From Salegentibacter sediminis (GTDB taxonomy: Bacteria; Bacteroidota; Bacteroidia; Flavobacteriales; Flavobacteriaceae): 64,000 nt of DNA. Positions 35,769 to 44,006 of this stretch are shown piece by piece (position 1 is the stretch's first letter; each line of letters opens with the position of its first letter). The DNA lies in assembly GCF_002078605.1 (NCBI RefSeq), contig NZ_MSJR01000002.1:1-64000 (forward strand). Direction: 5' to 3'. The translations under genes and the position numbers were made by a program. Under the pieces are notes generated by a model. That model saw only the letters and a program-made list of their open reading frames with translations. It did not search any database and was not told the DNA's origin.

Positions 35769-35791
35769 GTAACCTGTTTAGAACAGGTTAC
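35769..35791. promoter_or_regulatory. Perfect 10-bp inverted repeat upstream of rho
   Basis: GTAACCTGTT, three bases, AACAGGTTAC. It lies 80 bp upstream of rho and about 66 bp upstream of the divergent DUF4293 promoter box. No T-tract follows on either strand, so it is more likely an operator or a leader hairpin than a terminator. Confidence 0.6.
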
Positions 35792-35856
35792 GAATTGTTT
35801 ATGCAATGATACGACTTTATTTTAATATTTAAAGTGGAATTTTCTAAAGAATCTGT

Positions 35857-35864
35857 TATTTTTG
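35857..35864 (+). promoter_or_regulatory. Putative -7 box of the DUF4293 gene
   Basis: TATTTTTG matches TAnnTTTG. It lies between an upstream in-frame GTG (35834) and ATG 35885, so it argues for the ATG as the true start. Confidence 0.55.
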
Positions 35865-35884
35865 TGGCGAATTGTAACCCCGAT

Positions 35885-36295
35885 ATGCTACAAAGAATAC
35901 AGACTGTTTACTTGTTACTGGCTGCTATTATTAGCGGTGGATTGATTTTTTTATTTCCGCTTTGGGAAAATTCAGCAGGTGCTCCCGTATATGCGAATAA
36001 TGAACTTATGATTTTTATCATGTTTATTTCTTCGGCATTGCTTTCATTGGTGAGTATTTTTATGTTCAAAAACAGAAAGCTTCAGTTTGTGCTGGGGCGT
36101 TTAAATATACTGTTAAACTTTTTTTTACTAGGAGTGTTTGTTTATTGGTCGCTAAGCTTATCCGGAGAGGTGATAATCTCAAAGAAGGATATTGGGATGT
36201 TTCTTCCAATCATTTCTATCGTTTTTCTTGTTTTGGCCAATAAGGCTATTAAAAAGGACGAAGATCTCGTAAAATCTGTGGACCGATTACGATAA
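35885..36295 (+). CDS. DUF4293 membrane protein
   Basis: From ATG 35885 the protein has 136 residues and starts MLQRIQTVYLLLAAIISGG, the usual DUF4293 opening. Four transmembrane helices are apparent (about 6-26, 40-60, 70-92 and 105-122). The tail is charged (KKDEDLVKSVDRLR). The function is unknown; the family is found in Bacteroidota, often near rho as here. A GTG 51 bp upstream would add a polar stretch before the first helix and would lie upstream of the promoter box, so it is rejected. Confidence 0.85.
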   Translation: MLQRIQTVYLLLAAIISGGLIFLFPLWENSAGAPVYANNELMIFIMFISSALLSLVSIFMFKNRKLQFVLGRLNILLNFFLLGVFVYWSLSLSGEVIISKKDIGMFLPIISIVFLVLANKAIKKDEDLVKSVDRLR

Positions 36296-36324
36296 GCCTA
36301 TCATCTTAGTAGTATTAGTGCGTG

Positions 36325-36354
36325 AAAACCCGAAGTGAAAGCTTCGGGTTTTTT
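36325..36354 (+). terminator. Terminator after the DUF4293 gene
   Basis: AAAACCCGAAG (36325-36335) pairs perfectly with CTTCGGGTTTT (36342-36352), followed by further T. It lies 30 nt past the stop codon. Confidence 0.92.
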
Positions 36355-36435
36355 AGTTTTTGTAAGTGAAGCGGAATCAATTTGGTATATCTTGATGAAC
36401 TCTGAATGTTTGGAATTGAGGATATTAATTCTTTC

Positions 36436-36525
36436 CGTCATTACAAGCGAGGTAGTCTTTAAATCAAAAGCTTTTCGTGAAATTATTAGAGCAGATTGCT
36501 TCAGTCGTGCCTCCATCGCAAAGAC
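36436..36525. repeat. Degenerate REP/MITE-like inverted element
   Basis: The left part cgtcattacaagcgaggtag and the right part agattgcttcagtcgtgcct / ccatcgcaaagac are imperfect inverse copies of each other. They resemble the common bacterial intergenic repeat with core gtcattgcgaggaacgaagc. The element is decayed and has no coding capacity. It fills most of the gap between the DUF4293 and phosphoesterase genes. Confidence 0.55.
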
Positions 36526-36562
36526 ACAAACTTTCTAATTGTATACTGCTTACTAAGCCTTC

Positions 36563-37057
36563 CTACTTACTTTTTAACTCTATCACTTCTAAATCCTTGA
36601 TTTCCGCAGCCTCAATTTTAAATCTAAGCATAGTGCGTTTTTTATGAAAACCCTGTTTTCCAGCTGCGCCCGGATTCATATGGAGCAGGTTTAATTGTTT
36701 ATCGTTTATCACCTTCAAAATATGAGAATGGCCACATATAAAAAGTTTAGGAGGGTTTTTTCTGATTTCTTCCCTTATTGCCGGCGAATATTTTCCCGGG
36801 TAACCACCAATATGGGTAATCCAAACATCTACGCCTTCACATATAAAGCGTTGGTGAAGCGGAAACTCTCTTCTTATTTCAGCTCCATCAATATTTCCAT
36901 ATACTGCTTTTAAGGGTTTAAGCTTTTGTAAAGCATCGGTTACTGAAAGATTACCAATATCGCCGGCGTGCCATATTTCGTCGGCCTGGGCGGCATAGTG
37001 AAGGATTCTTTCGTCAATATAGGTATGGGTGTCGCTTAAAAGCAGGATCTTTTTCAA
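36563..37057 (-). CDS. Metallophosphoesterase, YfcE/MJ0936 family
   Basis: The 164-residue protein has the calcineurin-like metal motifs LLSDTH (Asp9, His11), WHAGDIGN, YGNIDG, THIGGYPGKY and ICGHSHI. Family members hydrolyse phosphodiesters in vitro. The start codon is TTG at 37057; no in-frame ATG, GTG or other TTG gives the usual MKKILLLSDTH opening. It diverges from truA, which also starts with TTG. Confidence 0.9.
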   Translation of the reverse strand: MKKILLLSDTHTYIDERILHYAAQADEIWHAGDIGNLSVTDALQKLKPLKAVYGNIDGAEIRREFPLHQRFICEGVDVWITHIGGYPGKYSPAIREEIRKNPPKLFICGHSHILKVINDKQLNLLHMNPGAAGKQGFHKKRTMLRFKIEAAEIKDLEVIELKSK

Positions 37058-37127
37058 AACTATTTCTTCTGGTTTAGACTTATTTAATTCCCCCGATGGG
37101 TATGATTTCAGCTTGTGATAATTGCCT

Positions 37128-37135
37128 TATCTTTG
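37128..37135 (+). promoter_or_regulatory. Putative -7 box of truA
   Basis: TATCTTTG, a full match to TAnnTTTG, 34 nt before the truA start. No upstream TTG at the ideal spacing was found. Confidence 0.55.
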
Positions 37136-37169
37136 CAGTTCGAAAATATAGAAAAATAATCGCATTCAC

Positions 37170-37919
37170 TTGAGGTATTTTATAGAACTGGCATATTTTG
37201 GAAAGAATTATCACGGTTGGCAAAACCAACCAGATGCGGTTTCGGTGCAGGAAAAAATTGAAACGGCCCTTGGAAAATTATTTCAGAAAACCATAGAAAT
37301 AACAGGGGCTGGCAGGACAGATGCCGGGGTGCACGCAAAGCAGATCTTTGCACACTTCGATATTCAGGAAAAAATAGATACAGAACAGCTTCAGTATAAA
37401 CTCAACTCTATGCTGCCAAAAGACATTGCTGTTTATGATATCTTTGAGGTAGAACCCCTTGCTCACGCCCGGTTTGATGCCTTGAGCCGAAGCTATGAAT
37501 ACCATATAATTAATAAAAAAGACCCATTTTTGATAGACCGGGCCTACTTTATTAAGAAGTGTCTGGATGTAGATAAAATGAATCAAGCCGCAGAGATCTT
37601 GAAAACTTATACTAACTTTAAGTGTTTTTCAAAGTCGAGAACCGATGTAAAAACCTATAATTGCAAAATTGAAGAGGCCCGGTGGGAGTGGGATGGGGAT
37701 ATTTTAAAATTCAGCATCACAGCCAACAGGTTTCTGCGGAATATGGTGCGTGCTATTGTTGGGAGTTTAATTGAAATTGGATTGGGAAAAACTTCGGTAG
37801 AAAGCTTGCACGAAATAATTAAAAGTGAAGACAGGAGTAAGGCAGGAACTTCGGTGCCGGCAAGAGCGCTGTACCTCACAAAAATCACATATCCAAAAAT
37901 AAAAATAGCAGTAGAGTAA
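37170..37919 (+). CDS. truA: tRNA pseudouridine synthase A
   Basis: A 249-residue enzyme that makes pseudouridine at positions 38-40 of tRNA anticodon arms. The catalytic Asp51 is in GAGRTDAGVHA. Other family segments are MRYFIELAYFGKNYHGWQNQ, FDALSRSYEYHI and FLRNMVRAIVGSLIEIG. The start is TTG at 37170: an in-frame stop lies 21 nt upstream and no ATG intervenes, and the family normally begins exactly with MRYFIEL. The downstream exporter gene starts at the next base after the stop codon. Confidence 0.95.
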   Translation: MRYFIELAYFGKNYHGWQNQPDAVSVQEKIETALGKLFQKTIEITGAGRTDAGVHAKQIFAHFDIQEKIDTEQLQYKLNSMLPKDIAVYDIFEVEPLAHARFDALSRSYEYHIINKKDPFLIDRAYFIKKCLDVDKMNQAAEILKTYTNFKCFSKSRTDVKTYNCKIEEARWEWDGDILKFSITANRFLRNMVRAIVGSLIEIGLGKTSVESLHEIIKSEDRSKAGTSVPARALYLTKITYPKIKIAVE

Positions 37920-39689
37920 ATGGCATCTAAATCTGGAAATGCATTCGATTTTAATTTATTTAAGCGCCTGCTTAAATATACCAGGCCTTATAAAATCACT
38001 TTTTATTTTGTAGGAGTTGCCGCTGTTTTGCTATCCTTTTTTGCGGTACTGAGGCCCTATTTGCTTAGGGTTACCATAGATGATGCAATTATGCCGGCCG
38101 ATTATGAGAACCTGGTGTTTTTTGTAGCGCTTATGGCCGGGATACTTCTTCTGGAAGTTATTTTTCAGTTTCTCTTTATCTATTACGCCAACTGGCTGGG
38201 GCAGGAGGTTGTTCGGGACCTTAGGGTGAATCTTTTCAGGCATATGCTGCGGTTTAAAATGGCGTATTACGATAAATCTGCGGTAGGACGACTCGTTACG
38301 CGAGCGGTAAGCGATATTGAAACCATTGCCAGTATTTTTAGCCAGGGGCTTTTTATGATAATTAGCGATATTCTTAAAATGCTGGTGGTCGTTGCTTTTA
38401 TGTTTTATCAGAGCTGGCAGTTAACCCTATTGGTGTTAACTGTTTTACCTTTAATTATGTACGCCACCAGGGTGTTTCAGCGTAAGATGAAGGTTGCTTT
38501 TGAAGAAGTGCGTACAGAGGTGGCAAACCTGAATACCTTCGTACAGGAACGCATTACCGGGATGAAGATCGTACAGCTTTTTACCCGCGAAAAAGCCGAA
38601 TATGAAAATTTTAAAAAAATTAATGATAAGCACCGAAATGCCTGGGTGAAAACGGTATGGTATAACTCTATTTTCTTTCCAATTGCTGAAATGGCTACTT
38701 CTATTACCATTGGACTTATTGTTTGGTTTGGAGGTTTAAGGGCAGTAGAAGGTGGGGAGATTACCCTGGGGATTATCGTGGCTTTTATTGAACTTTCCCA
38801 GATGCTATTCAGGCCGTTACGTCAAATCGCCGACAAATTTAATACCCTGCAAATGGGTATGGTTGCCGCTAATCGTGTCTTCGGAATTTTGGATACGGAA
38901 TCCTCTATTAAAGATGAGGGAAAAATAGAGGTAACAAACCTTAAAGGCGAGATCGAATTTAAAGATGTTCGCTTTAGTTATGTTGATGATGAAGAAGTGC
39001 TGAAAGGAATATCCTTCCGGGCCGAACCCGGAGAAACAATTGCGATTGTAGGTGCCACCGGTGCCGGAAAATCTACTATTATCAATCTTCTAAACAGATT
39101 TTACGAAATAAACAGCGGGAAGATTCTAATTGACGGCACCGACATTCGGGATATAAATCTCCAGTCGCTGCGATCACAAATTGCGGTAGTGCTTCAGAAT
39201 GTATTTTTATTTGCAGATACGATTTTGCACAACATCACCCTGAACGATCCCGAAATTTCTGAAGAAGATGTAGTGACCGCCGCAAAACAAATCGGGATTC
39301 ATGAATTCATTAATACCCTGCCGGGTGGCTATCACTACAACGTAAAAGAAAGAGGAGCAATGCTTTCTTCCGGGCAGCGCCAATTAATATCTTTTCTAAG
39401 AGCGTATATGAGCAACCCAAGTATCCTGGTCTTAGATGAGGCTACTTCTTCGGTAGATACCTATAGCGAGTTGCTCATCCAGGAGGCTACCGATAAGATT
39501 ACCCAGGGTCGTACCTCAATTGTGATCGCACACAGGCTGGCCACAATTAAAAAAGCCGATAAGATTATCGTGATGGATGAAGGTAAAATCATGGAAATAG
39601 GGACTCACGCTGAATTGCTTAAAAAAGAAAAGGGTTATTACCGCAATCTCTATGAGGTACAATTTATGGCTGAAGAACCGCTTGGTTAA
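37920..39689 (+). CDS. ABC exporter, MsbA/MDR type (fused permease and ATPase)
   Basis: The 589-residue half-transporter has six membrane helices (about 20-310) with the coupling region LFTREKAEYENFKKIN. The ATPase domain has Walker A GATGAGKST (near 378), Q-loop VLQNVFLFADTI, signature LSSGQRQLISF (near 481), Walker B ILVLDEATSS (near 502) and the switch IVIAHRLATI. The signature is LSSGQ instead of LSGGQ, a tolerated variant. It probably exports lipid or drug; the substrate is not determined. It abuts truA and converges with cdaA, overlapping by 4 bp. Confidence 0.92.
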   Translation: MASKSGNAFDFNLFKRLLKYTRPYKITFYFVGVAAVLLSFFAVLRPYLLRVTIDDAIMPADYENLVFFVALMAGILLLEVIFQFLFIYYANWLGQEVVRDLRVNLFRHMLRFKMAYYDKSAVGRLVTRAVSDIETIASIFSQGLFMIISDILKMLVVVAFMFYQSWQLTLLVLTVLPLIMYATRVFQRKMKVAFEEVRTEVANLNTFVQERITGMKIVQLFTREKAEYENFKKINDKHRNAWVKTVWYNSIFFPIAEMATSITIGLIVWFGGLRAVEGGEITLGIIVAFIELSQMLFRPLRQIADKFNTLQMGMVAANRVFGILDTESSIKDEGKIEVTNLKGEIEFKDVRFSYVDDEEVLKGISFRAEPGETIAIVGATGAGKSTIINLLNRFYEINSGKILIDGTDIRDINLQSLRSQIAVVLQNVFLFADTILHNITLNDPEISEEDVVTAAKQIGIHEFINTLPGGYHYNVKERGAMLSSGQRQLISFLRAYMSNPSILVLDEATSSVDTYSELLIQEATDKITQGRTSIVIAHRLATIKKADKIIVMDEGKIMEIGTHAELLKKEKGYYRNLYEVQFMAEEPLG

Positions 39690-40459
39690 CTGAGGTCTTC
39701 TTTAATTTTTTCTATAAGTTCTTTGGTGTTTTCAAACATCACAAATTCCCCGTCTTTTATATAAGAGATTTGGCCGGTTTCTTCGCTAACCACCAGGGCC
39801 AGGGCATCTGTTTTTTCGGTAATGCCTACTGCTGCCCGGTGCCTTAAACCAAAACGCAGGGGGATTGCCCTATCATTGGATACAGGTAAAATAACCCGGG
39901 TTGCAGTTATCCTGTTGTCCTCAATAATCATTGCACCATCGTGCAGGGGAGAATTCTTGTAAAAAATAGATTCAATAATGGGTTGGTTGAGCTCAATATA
40001 CATGTCATCCCCCGAATTCTTTACAAAATCAAGGTTGGTGCTTTTCTGAATTACCATTAGGGCCCCGGTATAAGTGCGCCCCATACTTTCGCACGCATTT
40101 ACTATGGCTTCTACATTGGTAGTAGTTTCGAGATCATCCTTGATAAACCGCAAATTCTTAAAAAATTTTCCTCTTTGGGTAAAATTTGTGGAACCTATCA
40201 TTAAAAGAAATTTCCTGATCTCCTGCTGAAAAACCACAATCAGGGCGAACATCCCCAACCCTATAAACTCTCCCAGCACACTACTTAGGAGTTCCATTTG
40301 CAATAATTGGGTAAGCATCCCAAAAAGCAGCACGATTACAATGCCTATAAAGATGTTTACTGCTACAGTTCCCTTAATAAGCTTGTAAAGATAGTACAGC
40401 AGAAGTGCGACAAGAACGATATCTACTATATCAAGAATGCGCAGATTTAGAATATCCAA
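39686..40459 (-). CDS. cdaA: Diadenylate cyclase CdaA
   Basis: A 257-residue membrane enzyme that joins two ATP into c-di-AMP. Three transmembrane helices (about 10-80) precede the DAC domain, with the catalytic DGA at 174-176 (SPLHDGAMII) and RHR at 206-208 (LRHRAAVG). C-di-AMP controls potassium and osmotic balance in many bacteria. It follows folP by 40 bp on the same strand and is probably cotranscribed. No cdaR partner gene is nearby; the window instead shows folP in that place. Confidence 0.95.
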   Translation of the reverse strand: MDILNLRILDIVDIVLVALLLYYLYKLIKGTVAVNIFIGIVIVLLFGMLTQLLQMELLSSVLGEFIGLGMFALIVVFQQEIRKFLLMIGSTNFTQRGKFFKNLRFIKDDLETTTNVEAIVNACESMGRTYTGALMVIQKSTNLDFVKNSGDDMYIELNQPIIESIFYKNSPLHDGAMIIEDNRITATRVILPVSNDRAIPLRFGLRHRAAVGITEKTDALALVVSEETGQISYIKDGEFVMFENTKELIEKIKEDLS

Positions 40460-40499
40460 ATTAAAGGGCTTTTGTGTAAAAATAGAAAATTAAGGAGTA

Positions 40500-41321
40500 T
40501 TAGCACACCTGTGAGTATAATTTTACACATTCCACGGCTTCCTTGACATCGTGAACCCGTAAAATAGAAGCTCCATGGGATAATGCCAGGCTATTAAGAA
40601 CAGTAGTTCCATTGAGAGCTTCCTCTGCACTTATCCCCAGCTGTTTATAGATCATTGATTTTCTGGAAACACCTACAAGGAAAGGCAGCTCGAGATTTTT
40701 AAAGAGTTCAAGGTTTTTAAAGAGTTCAAAGTTTTGTGTGGTGGTTTTTGCAAAACCAAAGCCGGGGTCGGTGATGATATCGTTTATGCCGTATGCGCGG
40801 GCGAGTTTAATTTTTTCTGAAAAATAATACATGATATCCCGCGGCAGGTCCTGGTATTCGGTTATGCTTTGCATCGTCTTAGGAGTCCCCCGCATATGCA
40901 TCATAATATAAGGTACCTGATGCTTTCCAACAATAGACATCATTTTATCGTCCAGACTGCCTGCAGAAATATCATTAATGAGGGCCGCCCCGGCTTGAAT
41001 GCTTTTATCTGCCACTTCTGCCCTAAAAGTATCTACGGAAATTATGATCTCCGGAAAATTTTTAACCAGAAGTTCGATCGCCGGTATAATCCTGTTTAGT
41101 TCTTCTTCCTGCGAAACGTCCTTAGCATTCGGGCGGCTACTGTAACCCCCAATATCAATAAAAGTGGCACCTTCTTTCAACATTTTTTCTGCCTTTTTCT
41201 GAAGGACGGATTCGCTGGAAATTCTGCTATCAGCATAGAAAGAGTTGGGAGTAATGTTGAGAATTCCCATCACCTTTGGCCGGGAAAGATCTATGAGGTT
41301 TCCTTTGCAGTTTATCGTCAT
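40500..41321 (-). CDS. folP: Dihydropteroate synthase
   Basis: The 273-residue TIM-barrel enzyme condenses p-aminobenzoate with the pterin diphosphate in folate synthesis and is the sulfonamide target. Signatures are GILNITPNSFYADSR, DIGGYSSRPNA, VDTFRAEVADKS, ALINDISAG, MMHMRGTP, DPGFGFAKT and LVGVSRKSM. A tandem duplication ELFKNLELFKNLEL precedes the last of these. The typical family sequence has one copy, so the loop is six residues longer than usual. Catalytic motifs are intact. cdaA follows by 40 bp. Confidence 0.95.
   Translation of the reverse strand: MTINCKGNLIDLSRPKVMGILNITPNSFYADSRISSESVLQKKAEKMLKEGATFIDIGGYSSRPNAKDVSQEEELNRIIPAIELLVKNFPEIIISVDTFRAEVADKSIQAGAALINDISAGSLDDKMMSIVGKHQVPYIMMHMRGTPKTMQSITEYQDLPRDIMYYFSEKIKLARAYGINDIITDPGFGFAKTTTQNFELFKNLELFKNLELPFLVGVSRKSMIYKQLGISAEEALNGTTVLNSLALSHGASILRVHDVKEAVECVKLYSQVC
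40696..40731. repeat. 18-bp in-frame tandem duplication in folP
   Basis: tttttaaagagttcaagg (40696-40713) is followed by tttttaaagagttcaaag (40714-40731), 17 of 18 identical. It adds six residues and keeps the frame. Confidence 0.9.
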
Positions 41322-41430
41322 TAATTATTAAGTTTTTAGGACATTCATACTTACACTCTGTCCGGAGGTATTCATTAAATTTTGACTATCTGAATTATTT
41401 GTCGAAATTTACGCAAATTAGAACTTCTAA

Positions 41431-41979
41431 ATGCAGCATACCTTAAAACAATACGACGCGGTTGTGGATACCTGCCGCGCGTTGTTTGCCAATAAGATGA
41501 AAGATTACGGGAGCGCCTGGCGTATCCTGAGGCTTCCGTCACTTACCGACCAGATATTTATCAAAGCACAGCGAATTCGCCAGCTTCAGGAATCGAATAT
41601 CAAGAAAGTAGATGAAGATGAAAAGTCTGAGTTTATAGGCATCATCAATTATTCTGTGATGGCTTTAATTCAATTGGAAAAGGGAGTGGCAGATCAGCCC
41701 GATCTTGATACAGAAACTGCTGTAAAGCTTTATGACGAAAAAATTGCCGAAACCCGCCAGCTTATGCAGGATAAGAACCACGATTACGGGGAGGCCTGGC
41801 GCGATATGCGTATTAGTTCCCTTACTGATCTCATTATCCAGAAGCTCCTTCGGGTCAAGCAAATTGAGAATAATAAAGGCAAAACGCTCGTTAGCGAAGG
41901 CATAGATGCCAATTACCAGGATATGATTAATTATTCGGTTTTTGCACTTATCCTGTTTACTGAAGCCGGAGAGGAATAA
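41431..41979 (+). CDS. DUF1599 protein with internal duplication
   Basis: The 182-residue soluble protein has two similar halves. KDYGSAWRILRLPSLTDQIFIKAQRIRQL (in the first) parallels HDYGEAWRDMRISSLTDLIIQKLLRVKQI (in the second), each followed by a helix with NYSVMALIQL or NYSVFALILF. The pattern fits DUF1599, an all-helical family that could resemble nucleotide pyrophosphohydrolases, but no EExxE motif is obvious. Function unknown. It diverges from folP and is followed after 20 bp by the DoxX-like gene. Confidence 0.85.
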   Translation: MQHTLKQYDAVVDTCRALFANKMKDYGSAWRILRLPSLTDQIFIKAQRIRQLQESNIKKVDEDEKSEFIGIINYSVMALIQLEKGVADQPDLDTETAVKLYDEKIAETRQLMQDKNHDYGEAWRDMRISSLTDLIIQKLLRVKQIENNKGKTLVSEGIDANYQDMINYSVFALILFTEAGEE

Positions 41980-41999
41980 AGCAATTAAAACAATTCGAT

Positions 42000-43094
42000 A
42001 TGAAATTACTAGTTGGAATCGCCAGGGTGCTGGTTGGGGTTTTATTTATTTTTTCAGGATTTATCAAACTCAATGATCCCGTTGGTTTTTCATTTAAACT
42101 TCAGGAGTATTTTGGGGAGAAAGTGCTCAATCTCGAGTTTCTTATTCCTTTTGCGCTCGTTTTAGCTATTATCCTTGTGGTTTTTGAACTGGTATTAGGG
42201 ATTATGCTGCTTATTGGCTACCTGCCTAAATTTACGATGTGGAGCCTCTTGCTAATGATCCTTTTCTTTACTTTTCTAACCTTTTATTCGGCGTATTTTA
42301 ATAAGGTTACCGATTGCGGTTGCTTTGGAGATGCGATTCCGCTTACGCCCTGGCAATCCTTTTATAAAGATGTGTTCCTGCTGGTGCTTATAGTTTTTCT
42401 TTTCGTAAAAATAAAGTATATCACGCCTGTATTCGCCCCGGTTTCGCACCGGTGGATTATCTTCCTGTTTTTTATGCTGAGTTTTATGTTTGCCTATTAT
42501 GTGCTTATGCATCTACCCGTTTTCGATTTCAGGGCCTATAAAGTAGGTAACAATATCAAGGAACAGATGGTAGTACCCGAGGATGCTCCAAAAGCTGTTT
42601 TTGAATATAAATGGAAATTCGAGCAAGACGGGGAAGAGGTCATAATAACAAATAATGGGGAGTATCCTCAGATTGACGGTGAATATATAGATGTGGAAAC
42701 AAAACAACTTAGCGAAGGTTATGTGCCACCGGTTACCGATTTTCAAATAGAAGATAATGGAGAGGATGTTACCGAAGAGATCCTGGCTGAAGACAAAGTC
42801 CTGCTTATAATAGCTTACGATCTTCTGAAAACGGAACAAGAGGGTTACAAAGCGGTGAAAAATCTTAGCGAAGAAGCATTAAATAAAGGTTATCGCGTAG
42901 TGGGACTTACTGCTTCAGGAAAAGATGAACGCCGTAGTTTGATCGAAAGATACGATCTCAACTTTGATTTTTATCAAACCGACGAAACTGCGCTCAAAGC
43001 AATTGTGCGTTCCAATCCCGGAATTCTTACTCTGGAGAAGGGGACGATCACCCAAAAGAAGCATTGGTATGATGCTGCCGATATAAAATTATAA
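42000..43094 (+). CDS. DoxX-like/BT_3928-family membrane protein
   Basis: A 364-residue protein. The first half has four or five membrane helices in a DoxX/MauE-like arrangement, starting LVGIARVLVGVLFIFSGFIKLNDP and including DCGCFGDAIPLTPWQSFYKD. The CxC pair in this segment resembles the redox-active Cys of MauE and VKOR-like relatives. The second half (about 175-364) is soluble and ends in a thioredoxin-fold-like region (KVLLIIAYDLLKTEQEG, YRVVGLTASGKDERRSLI) without a CxxC. A role in redox or envelope maintenance is a guess. Confidence 0.82.
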   Translation: MKLLVGIARVLVGVLFIFSGFIKLNDPVGFSFKLQEYFGEKVLNLEFLIPFALVLAIILVVFELVLGIMLLIGYLPKFTMWSLLLMILFFTFLTFYSAYFNKVTDCGCFGDAIPLTPWQSFYKDVFLLVLIVFLFVKIKYITPVFAPVSHRWIIFLFFMLSFMFAYYVLMHLPVFDFRAYKVGNNIKEQMVVPEDAPKAVFEYKWKFEQDGEEVIITNNGEYPQIDGEYIDVETKQLSEGYVPPVTDFQIEDNGEDVTEEILAEDKVLLIIAYDLLKTEQEGYKAVKNLSEEALNKGYRVVGLTASGKDERRSLIERYDLNFDFYQTDETALKAIVRSNPGILTLEKGTITQKKHWYDAADIKL

Positions 43095-43175
43095 GTCATT
43101 TCTAATAATCTTTAAGGAAATGGTAAAAACATCTCTTTAAGCCAGGTGCATAACTCCTATGTGCTGTGTATTAAA

Positions 43176-43183
43176 TATATTTG
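43176..43183 (+). promoter_or_regulatory. Putative -7 box of tpiA
   Basis: TATATTTG, exact fit to TAnnTTTG, 69 nt before the tpiA ATG. Confidence 0.55.
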
Positions 43184-43189
43184 TAAGTG

Positions 43190-43208
43190 CCGGAGGTTTT
43201 GCTTCCGG
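43190..43208 (+). promoter_or_regulatory. Hairpin at the 5' end of the tpiA leader
   Basis: CCGGAGG (43190-43196) pairs with CTTCCGG (43202-43208) with one G-U pair and a five-base loop. It begins right where transcription from the box at 43176 would start. No T-tract follows, so it is not a terminator. It may protect the mRNA 5' end. Confidence 0.5.
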
Positions 43209-43252
43209 AGAAATTAAATGTAAAATATCCCTCTGCGGAAAAATAAAGAATT

Positions 43253-44005
43253 ATGAGAAAGAATATAGTAGCCGGAAACTGGAAAATGAATAATGACCTT
43301 GCTGAAACGGAAGAGCTTTTAGGTCACCTGAAAATGCAATTGGTGAAAGAGCCTGAAGCAGAAGTAATGGTGGCTCCGGCATTCACTAATTTATATACGG
43401 CTTTTAGAGTATTAAAGGATACACCTGTGCTCGTGGCTGCCCAGAATATGCACGAGGCCGAAAGCGGAGCCTTTACCGGCGAAGTTTCAGCAAAAATGCT
43501 TAAAAGCATTGGTGTTAATACCGTAATTCTTGGCCATAGCGAACGCCGCGCACATTTCCATGAAACAAATGAGATACTTGCAAATAAGGTGAACGCCGCC
43601 ATGGAACAGGATATGCGGGTGATCTTTTGTTTTGGGGAAGAATTGGAAGATCGTAAAAACGGAAATCATTTTGATTTGGTTGCAAAGCAGCTTAAAGAAA
43701 GTCTTTACCAGATTTCTGAAGAGAATTGGAAGAATATCGTCCTGGCTTACGAACCGGTATGGGCCATCGGAACAGGAGAAACAGCCAGCCCTGAACAGGC
43801 TCAGGAAATGCATGCGTTTATCAGAAAAAATATTGCAGAAGCCTTTAACGAAGAGATCGCTGAAAATGTTTCTATCTTATACGGTGGAAGCGTAAAGCCG
43901 GCCAATGCCGCAGAGATCTTCGCTAAGAAAGACGTGGACGGTGGACTAATAGGAGGTGCCAGTCTTAAAGCGGTAGATTTTCTTGAGATTGTAAATTCGT
44001 TTTAA
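43253..44005 (+). CDS. tpiA: Triosephosphate isomerase
   Basis: A 250-residue TIM barrel that interconverts dihydroxyacetone phosphate and glyceraldehyde 3-phosphate. Catalytic Lys11 (GNWKMN), His95 (ILGHSERR) and Glu167 (AYEPVWAIGTG) are present, as are the phosphate-binding segments ILYGGSVKP and GGLIGGASL. It is followed by prmA after one base. Confidence 0.97.
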   Translation: MRKNIVAGNWKMNNDLAETEELLGHLKMQLVKEPEAEVMVAPAFTNLYTAFRVLKDTPVLVAAQNMHEAESGAFTGEVSAKMLKSIGVNTVILGHSERRAHFHETNEILANKVNAAMEQDMRVIFCFGEELEDRKNGNHFDLVAKQLKESLYQISEENWKNIVLAYEPVWAIGTGETASPEQAQEMHAFIRKNIAEAFNEEIAENVSILYGGSVKPANAAEIFAKKDVDGGLIGGASLKAVDFLEIVNSF

Positions 44006-44006
44006 G

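Noticed and set aside
36301-36538. Opposing ORFs of 71 and 67 codons
   Set aside because: They cover the DUF4293 terminator and the REP-like element, overlap each other on opposite strands and have no plausible protein features.
37055-37062. TAGTTTTG box before the phosphoesterase gene
   Set aside because: It overlaps the TTG start codon itself, so it cannot be the promoter of that gene.
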